Assembly (NCBI GenBank): GCA_963837945.1
Contig: CAWIQD010000002.1
Location: forward strand, 186,001-250,000
Reading direction: 5' to 3'
Length of the DNA: 64,000 nucleotides
DNA from: CAVUBL01 sp963837945
GTDB lineage: Bacteria; Acidobacteriota; Thermoanaerobaculia; Multivoradales; DATKCC01
Below the pieces are notes generated by a model. It was not told the DNA's origin. It worked only from the letters and a program-made list of their open reading frames with translations, and did no database searches. Position numbers and translations under genes: made by a program. Of this stretch, positions 26,362-33,512 are shown in pieces. Numbering within the stretch: the first letter of the stretch is position 1; every line of letters starts with the position of its first letter.

Positions 26362-26576
26362 GTGCTCCGTGGCAGCAAGGGCCGTGGCTCCAACACGGCG
26401 TTCCGAGAACCCCCAGGGCCGGGAAGGGGACCGACGAGTCGAGGGAGGAGCCCATGGCCCGCCGCTTGCAGAAACTACATGCGGGTGCAACGAAAGCGAG
26501 GGGGAGCGAGGCTCGCCCGCAGGCACAGCGACCTCGGGAGTCGACACCACTGACCACAGAAAGGGGCAACCGGTAC

Positions 26577-27755
26577 ATGAAGACACATGTCGTGACCATC
26601 CTCACCCTGGCTCTGCTGGCGGCGATGCCGCTGGCCGCGGCGGCGGCCCCGCAGACCCAGGCCCAGGACCAGTCCCAGGCCGCGGACCAGTCCCGGCCTC
26701 AGGGTCGATTCGGCGAGCAGATGGAGGTCTCCGAGGTCCTGATGGACGTGCTGGTCACCGACCAGCAAGGCAACGTGATCATCGGCTTGGGACCGGACGA
26801 CTTCGTCGTCGAAGAAAACGGCGACAACGTGCCGGTCAACAGCGTGAGCTTCTACAGCAACCGGCTCCTGGCGAGCCCGGCGCCGCAGGAGCTCGCCAGC
26901 ACGCTGCACATCGACACCCTGCCCGAAGATCGCTACTTCATCCTGTTCTTCGACGACCAGCGCCAGCACAACGCCGACACCTCGATCGACCTGGTCAGCC
27001 GCCAGATGGACGCCGCGCGCTGGGCCGAGCAGTGGGTCCAGAATGCGCTGCTGCCCCACGACTGGGTGGCGGTCGCGAGCTACGACCTGAAGCTCAAGGT
27101 CCAGACCGACTTCACCCACGACAAGAAGCAGATCGTCGACGCGATCAAGGACGCGGTCCGGGGCAAGGACGCGGGCGCCAACTGGCCCTCGCGCGTACGG
27201 GACGACGGCGGGCCCTCCCTGGTCCAGGGGCTGCCCCGCGGCAACGACCTGCGCAAGGAGACCCCGCGCATCTACCCGGCCCTCCAGCTCGTCGGCGAGA
27301 GCGTCGGCTCGATCCGGGCGCGCAAGAACCTGATCCTGTTCACCACCGGCTTCGGCCAGGTCAACTCCTGGGGCCAGTACCTCAAGGACCCGCGCTACTA
27401 CCCGCCGATGATGCAGACGCTCAACGACAACAACGTGGCGGTCTACACCATCGACCTGACGCCGAACACCGTCGATCACGTGATGTCCGACGCCATGAAC
27501 CAGCTCGCGGACGAGACCGGCGGCCGGTACTTCTTCAACTTCACGAGCTTCCTGACCCCGCTCACCCAGCTGGCCGACGAGAACAACGGCTACTACCTGC
27601 TCGCCTACACGAGCCGGCACCCCGCGGGTGAGGAGGGCTACCAGAAGGTCACGGTGCGGACCAAGAACCCGCAGTTCCAGGTCAAGGCCCGCGAGGGGTA
27701 CCACTTCGGCGACGAGCCGGCCCAGCTCACCGGCACCCAGCCGGCCGGCAGATAA
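26577..27755 (+). CDS. Secreted vWA-like protein (acidobacterial VWFA-related family)
   Basis: 392 residues from ATG 26577. The signal peptide is ~24 residues ('MKTHVVTILTLALLAAMPLA...'), then a Gln-rich spacer. The family hallmark 'VLMDVLVTDQQGNVIIGLGP' with 'DFVVEENGDNVPVNSVSFYS' is followed by a vWA-like fold: 'EDRYFILFFDDQRQHN', 'HDWVAVASYDLKLKVQTDF', 'RARKNLILFTTGFG', 'VAVYTIDLTPNTVDH'. The MIDAS DxSxS is replaced by 'DDQRQ', so metal-dependent ligand binding is doubtful. An in-frame ATG at 26454 has a better Shine-Dalgarno (GGAGGAG) but would put 41 charged residues before the signal peptide, so I prefer 26577. Function unknown; periplasmic or surface exposed. Confidence 0.82.
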   Translation: MKTHVVTILTLALLAAMPLAAAAAPQTQAQDQSQAADQSRPQGRFGEQMEVSEVLMDVLVTDQQGNVIIGLGPDDFVVEENGDNVPVNSVSFYSNRLLASPAPQELASTLHIDTLPEDRYFILFFDDQRQHNADTSIDLVSRQMDAARWAEQWVQNALLPHDWVAVASYDLKLKVQTDFTHDKKQIVDAIKDAVRGKDAGANWPSRVRDDGGPSLVQGLPRGNDLRKETPRIYPALQLVGESVGSIRARKNLILFTTGFGQVNSWGQYLKDPRYYPPMMQTLNDNNVAVYTIDLTPNTVDHVMSDAMNQLADETGGRYFFNFTSFLTPLTQLADENNGYYLLAYTSRHPAGEEGYQKVTVRTKNPQFQVKAREGYHFGDEPAQLTGTQPAGR

Positions 27756-27764
27756 ACGACCAGG

Positions 27765-27989
27765 CCGGGCGGGGGCCTCCCCTTCCCCCCGCGAGGGTGG
27801 GAAGGGGACCGAGGGGATGGGGGGCGATCCGAGACGCGGCCGGGCGGGGGCCTCCCCTTCCCCCCGCGAGGGTGGGAAGGGGACCGAGGGGATGGGGGGC
27901 GATCCGAGACGCGGCCGGGCGGGGGCCTCCCCTTCCCCCCGTGAGGGTGGGAAGGGGACCGAGGGGATGGGGGGCGATCCGATACTTCA
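27765..27989 (+). repeat. Three tandem 75-bp copies of dispersed repeat family 2
   Basis: CCGGGCGGGGG begins at 27765, 27840 and 27915, a period of exactly 75 bp. Each unit carries CCTCCCCTTCCCCCCG, GAGGGTGGGAAGGGGACCG and AGGGGATGGGGGGCGATCCGA. The C-rich and G-rich halves can pair. The ATG inside the third unit (27967) is the first available start of the following gene. Confidence 0.9.
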
Positions 27990-29052
27990 TCCGCTTTTCG
28001 CACTCCTGTGCGGCCGGTGCGCAGGCCCGTACCCGGCGACGGGCCTGCCGCCGTTCTGCCCCCGGTGCGGCGGCTTCTGGATCTACGGCGACGAGCCGGG
28101 CGGCTTCGCCTGGCGCCCGCCCGCCGGGCCGCCCTACGTCGCGGGTCTCGCCGCCTGGAGCGCCGCCTTCGGGCTCGAGCCCGGCGAGCTGCCGGCACGG
28201 GCGGCGGGGCGCCCCCCCGAGGCCCTGAGCGACGTCCTGGTGGCCCACGAGGGGTCCGAGCCGGGCGCCTCCTTCAAGGAGCGGGGAGCCGAGGTGCTGG
28301 CCGCGGCCTGTGCCCGGCGTGGGCTCCGCGAGGTCTTCCTCGACTCCTCGGGCAACGCCGGTCTCGCCCTGGCCCGCGCCGCGCGGGCGCGCGACATCAC
28401 CTGCCGCGTGCTGGTGCCCGAGACGACCCCGGCCGACAAGCTCGCGCGCATCGAGGCCGCCGGCGCCCGCCTCGAGGTGGTGCCCGGCGACCGGCGCGCC
28501 GCGGCCGAGGCGGCCCGGGCCCTGGTGCCCTCCCTGCCCTACGCCAGCCACGTCGTCCAGCCGTTCTTCCAGGCGGGCGTCGCCACCCTCGCTTGGGACC
28601 TGGCGGAGGCCCTCGGGCCGCGGGCGATCGAGCGGGTGCTGCTGCCGGCGGGAAACGGCTCCCTGCTCCTCGGTCTCGCCCTGGGATTCGACCGCCTGCA
28701 CGCCGCCGGCCGGCTCGCCCGGCGCCCCGCGCTCCACGCCGTCCAGCTCTCCGGGTACGCCAGCCTGGCGGCCGGCGGCCCCGGCGTCCGGATGCCCGGT
28801 CCGCCCACGGCCGCGGGGATCGCGATCGAGCAGCCGGCGCGGCGCGACGAGATGGCGGCCGCCGTCGCGGCCGGTGGCGACGTGACCGTGGTGGACGAAG
28901 CGGAGATCGCCCGGGCCCGCGCCGAGCTCGCGGCGGCGGGCCACCCGACGGACGCGACCGGCGCCACCGCCTGGGCCGGCCTCGCGAAACGCCCGGACCT
29001 CGACCGGGCCGGGACGGTGGTGATCCTCACCTCCCGCGGGGATCGAGGGTGA
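27967..29052 (+). CDS. Threonine-synthase-like PLP-dependent enzyme with N-terminal zinc ribbon
   Basis: 361 residues if started at ATG 27967, which lies in the third repeat copy; no other ATG/GTG in frame precedes the conserved part closely. The zinc ribbon is 'LCGRCAGPY...PPFCPRCGGFW' (two CxxC pairs). The fold-type II PLP core follows: 'EGSEPGASFKERGAEVLA' (Schiff-base Lys), 'LDSSGNAGLALARAAR' (phosphate-binding loop), 'RVLVPETTPADKLARIEAAG', 'VLLPAGNGSLLLGLALGF', and near the end 'TDATGATAWAGLAK'. This matches threonine synthase and close relatives (cysteate/threonine dehydratase-like). Substrate cannot be fixed from sequence. It ends in a partial family-2 repeat. A longer open frame upstream is created by the in-frame repeats. 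Confidence 0.8.
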   Translation: MGGDPILHPLFALLCGRCAGPYPATGLPPFCPRCGGFWIYGDEPGGFAWRPPAGPPYVAGLAAWSAAFGLEPGELPARAAGRPPEALSDVLVAHEGSEPGASFKERGAEVLAAACARRGLREVFLDSSGNAGLALARAARARDITCRVLVPETTPADKLARIEAAGARLEVVPGDRRAAAEAARALVPSLPYASHVVQPFFQAGVATLAWDLAEALGPRAIERVLLPAGNGSLLLGLALGFDRLHAAGRLARRPALHAVQLSGYASLAAGGPGVRMPGPPTAAGIAIEQPARRDEMAAAVAAGGDVTVVDEAEIARARAELAAAGHPTDATGATAWAGLAKRPDLDRAGTVVILTSRGDRG

Positions 29053-29062
29053 GGGGGGAGAG
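29033..29062. repeat. Partial family-2 repeat at the 3' end of the PLP-enzyme gene
   Basis: CGCGGGGATCGAGGGTGAGGGGGGAGAGCC matches the GGGATCGAGGG-GGGGG half of family 2. It supplies the last codons ('SRGDRG') and stop codon of the upstream gene. Confidence 0.5.
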
Positions 29063-29157
29063 CCGGCGAATCCAGCGGTATGGAGTAGCCGATCCGGCGA
29101 GCGTAGGCTCCGGCGCTGGACGTGGGCGAGGGCGACGACGGGTGGAGACGCCAGACC

Positions 29158-29934
29158 TCAATCGCAGGCTTCAGCGATCAATAAGACGACCGTGACGTTG
29201 TCGTGCCCGCCGCGGGCGTTGGCCTCGGTCACCAGACCCTGGCAGGCGTCCTCGAGCCCGCCGTCCGCCGTCCTGCGCAGGCAGGCTTCGATCGCCCGGT
29301 CGTCGAGCATCGTGGTCAAGCCGTCCGAGCACAGGAGGATCGCGTCGCCCGGCTCGAGCGTCACCTCGGTCAGGTCCACGCTCACCTCGCTGTCACCCCC
29401 CAGCGCCCGGGTGACGACGTTTTTCAGCGGATGGTCCCGCGCCTGCTCCTGCGACAGGAAGCCGGCGACCACCTGCTCGTTGACCCAGGTGTGGTCCTGG
29501 GTGAGGAGCTCGAGGTGACCGTCGTGCAGGCGGTAGGCCCGGCTGTCTCCGACGTGGGCGACCGCCGCCTCGCCGTCCCGGACCAGGCAGCCGACCACCG
29601 TGGTGCCCATGCCGTAGAGCGTGCCGTCGTGCTGGATCGCCGAGAGCACCCGATCGTGGGCGAGCCGCACGGCGGTCTTGAGGACGTTGGCGCTCCGGCC
29701 GAGATGGGCGTCGTAGGCGTAGGGCCAGGTCTCGTCCGGCTCCTCGCTCCTGCGCACGAAGGCGCGGATGGCGTCGACCGCCATGCGCGCGGCGACCTCC
29801 CCGTGGCTGTGGCCGCCCATGCCGTCGGCAACCACGTAGAGCTGGTGCTCGGGGTCGATCTCGAAGCAGTCCTCGTTGTGGCTGCGGACCCTCCCGGCGT
29901 CGGAGCGCCCGCAGGCGCTCAGCCGTAGCGTCAC
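29158..29934 (-). CDS. PP2C-type serine/threonine protein phosphatase (Stp1-like)
   Basis: 258 residues, typical for bacterial PPM phosphatases. Metal-binding and catalytic motifs are in order: 'SDAGRVRSHNEDCFEID', 'YVVADGMGGHSHGEVAA', 'GMGTTVVGCLV', 'VAHVGDSRAYRLHDG', 'LLTQDHTWVNEQV', 'AILLCSDGLTTML' and 'RGGHDNVTVVLLIA', giving the Asp residues that hold the two Mn/Mg ions. It probably counteracts a Ser/Thr kinase, not present here. It starts at ATG 29934 in a four-base ATGA overlap with the DnaJ-TPR gene upstream, so it is translationally coupled in a leftward operon with the chaperone-like, helical-repeat and RodZ-like genes. Confidence 0.95.
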   Translation of the reverse strand: MTLRLSACGRSDAGRVRSHNEDCFEIDPEHQLYVVADGMGGHSHGEVAARMAVDAIRAFVRRSEEPDETWPYAYDAHLGRSANVLKTAVRLAHDRVLSAIQHDGTLYGMGTTVVGCLVRDGEAAVAHVGDSRAYRLHDGHLELLTQDHTWVNEQVVAGFLSQEQARDHPLKNVVTRALGGDSEVSVDLTEVTLEPGDAILLCSDGLTTMLDDRAIEACLRRTADGGLEDACQGLVTEANARGGHDNVTVVLLIAEACD

Positions 29935-30593
29935 GTCGCCTTCCCGAAGAACCCTCGGCGGCCCTTCCTGCTGCCTCGGAGTCCCTCCAGGGCGCTCTCG
30001 ACCTCGGCGTCGGTACCGCCCCAGGTCAGGGCCTCCTGGAAGAACCGCTCCGCCTGGTCGGGCTTGCCGGCGCGGACGAAGAGCCGGCCGGCGAGCTTCA
30101 GGTAGGACGGCTTCATCGGCTCGAGCTCGCAGGCCCGCTCGACGGCCTCGACCGCACGGGTCAGCCAGCGCGCCTCGCGGCTGCAGGTCAGCGCCAGGTT
30201 GAACCAGGCCTGGGGGTTCTTCGGCTCGACCTGGGTCGCCCGGTCGAAGCTCTCGGCCGCCGCGCTGTAGTTGCCCTCCTTGTAGGCCTGCACGCCGCGC
30301 GCGAGGTAGGACCTGACCAGCTCGCCCCGGTCCTCGCCCGGCTGGGCGCGGGGGCGGGCCCGCAAGGTGCCGTGCCGCGACAGGTCGAGGTCGTGGGTCC
30401 GTCGCCGGTCGGGATCGGTGAGCACGTTGAAGGCCTCGGTGAGCACCTGGAACTCCTCCTCCGCGGCCTCCTTCGCGGCACCCTGGAAGCGGTCGGGGTG
30501 TTTCTCGCGGGCCAGCTGCTTGAACCGGCTGCGGATCTCCTCGTCGGTGGCGCCCTGCGGAACTCCGAGAACGCCGTAGTAATTCTTCGCCAT
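29931..30593 (-). CDS. DnaJ-domain protein with C-terminal TPRs
   Basis: 220 residues. The N-terminal J domain (1-~70) reads 'NYYGVLGVPQGATDEEIRSRF' in part, with the essential HPD tripeptide in 'LAREKHPDRFQG' and 'EAFNVLTDPDRRRTHD'. It lacks the Gly/Phe and zinc-finger parts of true DnaJ. Three TPR-like units follow ('GVQAYKEGNYSAAAESFDRA', 'NPQAWFNLALTCSREARW', 'PSYLKLAGRLFVRAGKPDQA'). Such proteins recruit DnaK to specific clients. It starts at ATG 30593, 6 bp after the helical-repeat gene stop, and its stop overlaps the phosphatase start. Its role with the phosphatase is unknown. Confidence 0.9.
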   Translation of the reverse strand: MAKNYYGVLGVPQGATDEEIRSRFKQLAREKHPDRFQGAAKEAAEEEFQVLTEAFNVLTDPDRRRTHDLDLSRHGTLRARPRAQPGEDRGELVRSYLARGVQAYKEGNYSAAAESFDRATQVEPKNPQAWFNLALTCSREARWLTRAVEAVERACELEPMKPSYLKLAGRLFVRAGKPDQAERFFQEALTWGGTDAEVESALEGLRGSRKGRRGFFGKAT

Positions 30594-30599
30594 GGAGGG

Positions 30600-31607
30600 C
30601 TACCTGCGCTTCATTTTATACAAGCGATCGGCCTGCGACCGCACGGCGCTCGAGATGTTGTGGTCGCGCACCAGCAGGGCGAGCTCGCGCACCGAGAGCC
30701 TGGGCAGTAGCCGGACCGCGACCCCCGGCGGCGTCCGCGGGTTGTGGACCAGGGCATGGGCGACCTTGTACTTGGTGATCCACTCGCGGTGGCGGCCGAT
30801 CTCTTCGAGCACCTCGCCGAGCACCGAGCGGCTGCCGGCGACCTGCTCGATGTCGCCGTCGGTCAGGCCACCGTCGCTGATCGAGGCGACGGCCACCTGC
30901 GGATTGCGGTCCCGGACCAGGATCAGGCGCAGCGAGCGCGAGGCGCCGCGCGAGAGCTTGCGCCGCACCGGCAGCGGTAGCGAGCGGATCTGGGCGTCGG
31001 TCAGGCCGGTCTGGACGTCGACCTCGCCGGCGGCAGGCAGGTAGCGCGCGTCCTCGATCGCGTCCTGCACCTCTTCGTCGGTGGCCTCCAGCTCCTCCTT
31101 GGCCGTGCGCGGCTCCTCGCGCGGCAGCAGGTGCTCCCGGTACTCGCCGATGCGCCGCCGGGAGTACGTGGAGAGACCGGGGTTCTCCTCCAGGGCCTTC
31201 AAGATCTGCGGCCGCGCCAGGATCGCGTCCTGGCGCTGGAGGAGGATCTCCTGGAGGCTCGGCGACAGGCGCCGGCCCATCTCCGCCAGGAGGTGCAGGG
31301 GCGCGTCGCGCCGCCGCAGGATCGCTTCCAGGATCGCCGGCTCCTCGCTCGCGCGGCCGTAGTGCTCGAGCACCTCGCGCGGAGCCCCGTGCCGGATCAG
31401 GGAGCTGACCCGGGAGGCCGAAAGGGCCCCCAGGTTGGTGCTCGCGGCGGCGGCCACCACCGAGTCCCGGCCGTGGGCGAGGGTGACCTGGAGGGGCACC
31501 AGGTCCTCGGGCGGCAACGGCAACAGGCCCTCGGCGGCCAGGCGGGCGAGATCGGGATGCTCGCCGGACAGGACGCGTTCGACCAGGAGCTGCCGGCTCT
31601 CGAACAC
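30600..31607 (-). CDS. Helical-repeat protein of unknown function (paralogue of the 32666-33418 gene)
   Basis: 335 residues with no family I can name. It is composed of short amphipathic helices with a HEAT/leucine-rich-variant character: 'TLAHGRDSVVAAAASTNLGA', 'LEAILRRRDAPLHLLAEMG', 'PQILKALEENPGLSTYSRRR', 'RDRNPQVAVASISDGGLTD', 'KVAHALVHNPRTPPGVAVRL'. The C-terminal block 'HNPRTPPGVAVRLLPRLSVREL' (split when read: 'NPRTPPGVAVRLLPRL') is clearly similar to 'NPRTPVAIALAALARL' in the gene at 32666-33418, so the two are paralogues on either side of the RodZ-like gene. It is probably cytoplasmic and protein-binding. It starts at ATG 31607, three bases after the RodZ-like stop. Confidence 0.75.
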   Translation of the reverse strand: MFESRQLLVERVLSGEHPDLARLAAEGLLPLPPEDLVPLQVTLAHGRDSVVAAAASTNLGALSASRVSSLIRHGAPREVLEHYGRASEEPAILEAILRRRDAPLHLLAEMGRRLSPSLQEILLQRQDAILARPQILKALEENPGLSTYSRRRIGEYREHLLPREEPRTAKEELEATDEEVQDAIEDARYLPAAGEVDVQTGLTDAQIRSLPLPVRRKLSRGASRSLRLILVRDRNPQVAVASISDGGLTDGDIEQVAGSRSVLGEVLEEIGRHREWITKYKVAHALVHNPRTPPGVAVRLLPRLSVRELALLVRDHNISSAVRSQADRLYKMKRR

Positions 31608-31610
31608 GGG

Positions 31611-32507
31611 TCAGGCGGACGGTGTGGGCTGGGGAGCGGTGGGCCGAGGCGCCGTGGGCCCGGACCGGGCAGCCCCGGGCTCCGGGGCGGCCGCGGCGGC
31701 GGGGGCGTCGATCTCGAGGCGCCGGACCTGCCCGGCCTGGGCATCGAAGTCGTAGGGCTCGCCGTTGACCTCGATCTCGACCGCCCCGGCGTCGCCCAGC
31801 CGCAGCTCGACCTTCTTCTGGGCCTGGAGCTGGAGAGACTCGCCCTGGACCCGCATCTCGGCGACCCGCGGCTCCCCGTCGACGCTCGCCTCGACCCAGC
31901 AATCCTGGCGGAAATCGAGGGTGACGGTGAGCGGCGCCTCGGGGCCCGCGGCCGGCCGCGGGGCCGGGGGCGCGGGTACCGGCGGCCGCCGGACCTCGGG
32001 CGGCGCGACGCCCGGCGGCGGCGCCTGCGAGCCGGAGCTGCCCGGTCCGCCGTTCATCAGGCGCGGCACCAGGAAGACCAGCGCCAGCAGGACGGCCGCG
32101 ACCAGCGCCACCAGCAAGACGTGCTTCCAGCCGCTCCAGGCGCCAGACCGGCGGGGCGACGAGGAGGTCCGCTCCTCGTCGCCGTCCTCGGACTCCGGCT
32201 CGTCGCCGCGCCGCGCGACCAGAAAGCGGTTCACGGCCTCGTCGGGATCGAGCCCCACGTACTTGGCGTACTGGCGCAGGAAGCCCTTGGCGAAGACGAT
32301 CGCCGGCAGGAGGTCGAAGCGTTCGTCCTCGAACGCCTCGAGGTAGCGGAGGCTGATCTTGGTGGCGTCCGAGATCTCGCGCAGGGTGATCTCGCGCATC
32401 TCGCGCTGCTGGCGCAGCCAGACCCCGAAGGGGATCGACTCGGAGTCCGCTTCGCGCTCCCAGGGAGGCGGCAGTCGGTTCCCGGTTCGTTGCGGCTCGT
32501 CGGTCAT
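31611..32507 (-). CDS. RodZ-like helix-turn-helix membrane protein
   Basis: 298 residues. The N-terminal cytoplasmic HTH_25/Xre-like domain (~25-95) reads 'FGVWLRQQREMREITLREIS', 'ATKISLRYLEAFEDERFDLL' and 'VFAKGFLRQYAKYVGLDPD', the usual RodZ pattern. A charged linker precedes one transmembrane segment (~128-150, 'HVLLVALVAAVLLALVFLV'), a Pro-rich periplasmic stretch, and a DUF4115-like beta domain ('LDFRQDCWVEASVDGEPR', 'LQLQAQKKVELRLGDAGAVEI'). RodZ links the MreB cytoskeleton to the envelope, but mreBCD is not in the window, so a general envelope regulator is also possible. It starts at ATG 32507. Confidence 0.85.
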   Translation of the reverse strand: MTDEPQRTGNRLPPPWEREADSESIPFGVWLRQQREMREITLREISDATKISLRYLEAFEDERFDLLPAIVFAKGFLRQYAKYVGLDPDEAVNRFLVARRGDEPESEDGDEERTSSSPRRSGAWSGWKHVLLVALVAAVLLALVFLVPRLMNGGPGSSGSQAPPPGVAPPEVRRPPVPAPPAPRPAAGPEAPLTVTLDFRQDCWVEASVDGEPRVAEMRVQGESLQLQAQKKVELRLGDAGAVEIEVNGEPYDFDAQAGQVRRLEIDAPAAAAAPEPGAARSGPTAPRPTAPQPTPSA

Positions 32508-32665
32508 CGCCAGGAAGGGCCCGATCGGCGACCGCGCTCCGGCACCGGATGCGCCGACCCTTCGGCGCTCCGCGAGGGAGTGCCCAGGAGTTCGTGATCG
32601 GCGGATTCGGTCGGCGCGAGCGGCCTGCCCTCGGCTCTCAACTCTATGTCCCGCGGACGCTTGGG

Positions 32666-33418
32666 TCAAATCGCTCGGGCCCCGCCGGCCGCGCCGAGCA
32701 GCGTCTCGACGCGCCGCCGGACCACCGGCGCTACGTGCGGCCGGCGCATCACGGCGCGCAGGTCCGCCTGGCGCAGGCGGGCGAGGGCCGCGAGCGCGAT
32801 CGCCACCGGCGTTCGCGGGTTGAGGCAGAGGGCCAGGCGAATCTCGTAGCGCACGCCCCAGCGGCGGTGGCGAGCGACCAGCTCCAGGATCTCGGGCCGG
32901 GCGGCCTCGCTCGCGACCAGAGGCAGGAGGACGCCCTCGGTCAGGCGCGGGTTCTCGAGCAGGGCCGCCACCACCCGGACGCTCGGATCGTGGCGCAGGT
33001 GGCCGAGGACCCGCGTCGGCGCCCGCCTTGCCAGCGACGCCTTCTCCCCCACGGCGAAGGCCGGCAGGCGACCGATCAACCGGCGGTCCGCCGCCCGGCG
33101 CACCGCCGGCGGCACGCGGGTGTCGAGCCCGAGCTCGACCAGGTCGCGCCAGTAGAGCGCCGGCACGAAGCGCAGAGCGAGCGCCTCGGGCGCCCGCGGG
33201 TGCACCGCGATCAGGCGCTTGATCTCGTAGGCCGCCAGCAGCCGGCCCTGGGCGGCGACGATCTCGATGCCCTCGCGCCCCAGGAACGGGTTGCGCAGCG
33301 CCTGCTCGGCGGCGGCGAGGTCGAGCTCCGCGGCGTGACGCCGCAGCAGCGCGATCAGCTCGTCGCCGTCGACCCGCCGGAGGCGGTTGGCGAGGTCCCG
33401 AGGCGCCGGAGCCGACAT
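32666..33418 (-). CDS. Helical-repeat protein, first gene of the PP2C operon
   Basis: 250 residues of HEAT-like helices: 'LDLAAAEQALRNPFLGREGI', 'AYEIKRLIAVHPRAPEALAL', 'PTRVLGHLRHDPSVRVVAAL', 'YEIRLALCLNPRTPVAIALA', 'AVMRRPHVAPVVRRRVETLL'. The order of 'A..NPRTP...ALAALARLRQADLRAVMR' matches the paralogue at 30600-31607. The length and all-helical make-up suggest a scaffold or protein-binding role; nothing indicates catalysis. It starts at ATG 33418 with a TAGATT box six bases upstream and no Shine-Dalgarno. The gap 32508-32665 before the RodZ-like gene shows no other feature. Confidence 0.75.
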   Translation of the reverse strand: MSAPAPRDLANRLRRVDGDELIALLRRHAAELDLAAAEQALRNPFLGREGIEIVAAQGRLLAAYEIKRLIAVHPRAPEALALRFVPALYWRDLVELGLDTRVPPAVRRAADRRLIGRLPAFAVGEKASLARRAPTRVLGHLRHDPSVRVVAALLENPRLTEGVLLPLVASEAARPEILELVARHRRWGVRYEIRLALCLNPRTPVAIALAALARLRQADLRAVMRRPHVAPVVRRRVETLLGAAGGARAI

Positions 33419-33424
33419 GGCGCC

Positions 33425-33430
33425 AATCTA
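33425..33430 (-). promoter_or_regulatory. TAGATT -10-like box, 6 nt before ATG 33418
   Basis: GGCGCC separates TAGATT from the start codon, so the transcript would begin at or next to the ATG. It is divergent from a similar box at 33497 serving the GreA-like gene. Confidence 0.45.
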
Positions 33431-33496
33431 CAAGATCGCTTCCCCCGGTTCGATCGAAACGAGGCACGTCCCCTCACCCGGCGGCTTCCGACCTGT

Positions 33497-33502
33497 TAGT
33501 CT
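33497..33502 (+). promoter_or_regulatory. TAGTCT -10-like box, 10 nt before ATG 33513
   Basis: The spacing would leave a leader of about three or four bases for the GreA-like gene. No Shine-Dalgarno is seen in CTTCAGCCCG before the ATG. Confidence 0.4.
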
Positions 33503-33512
33503 CTTCAGCCCG

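Noticed and set aside
22186..26586. A 1466-codon open frame opposite the acyl-CoA ligase and FadJ-like genes
   Set aside because: Repetitive His/Arg/Val composition of a shadow frame; both genes on the + strand have full family motifs.
27628..27966. Start of the PLP enzyme upstream of the 75-bp repeats
   Set aside because: It would place the vWA gene's antisense-frame codons and three repeat units in the protein; family N-terminus begins at the zinc ribbon.
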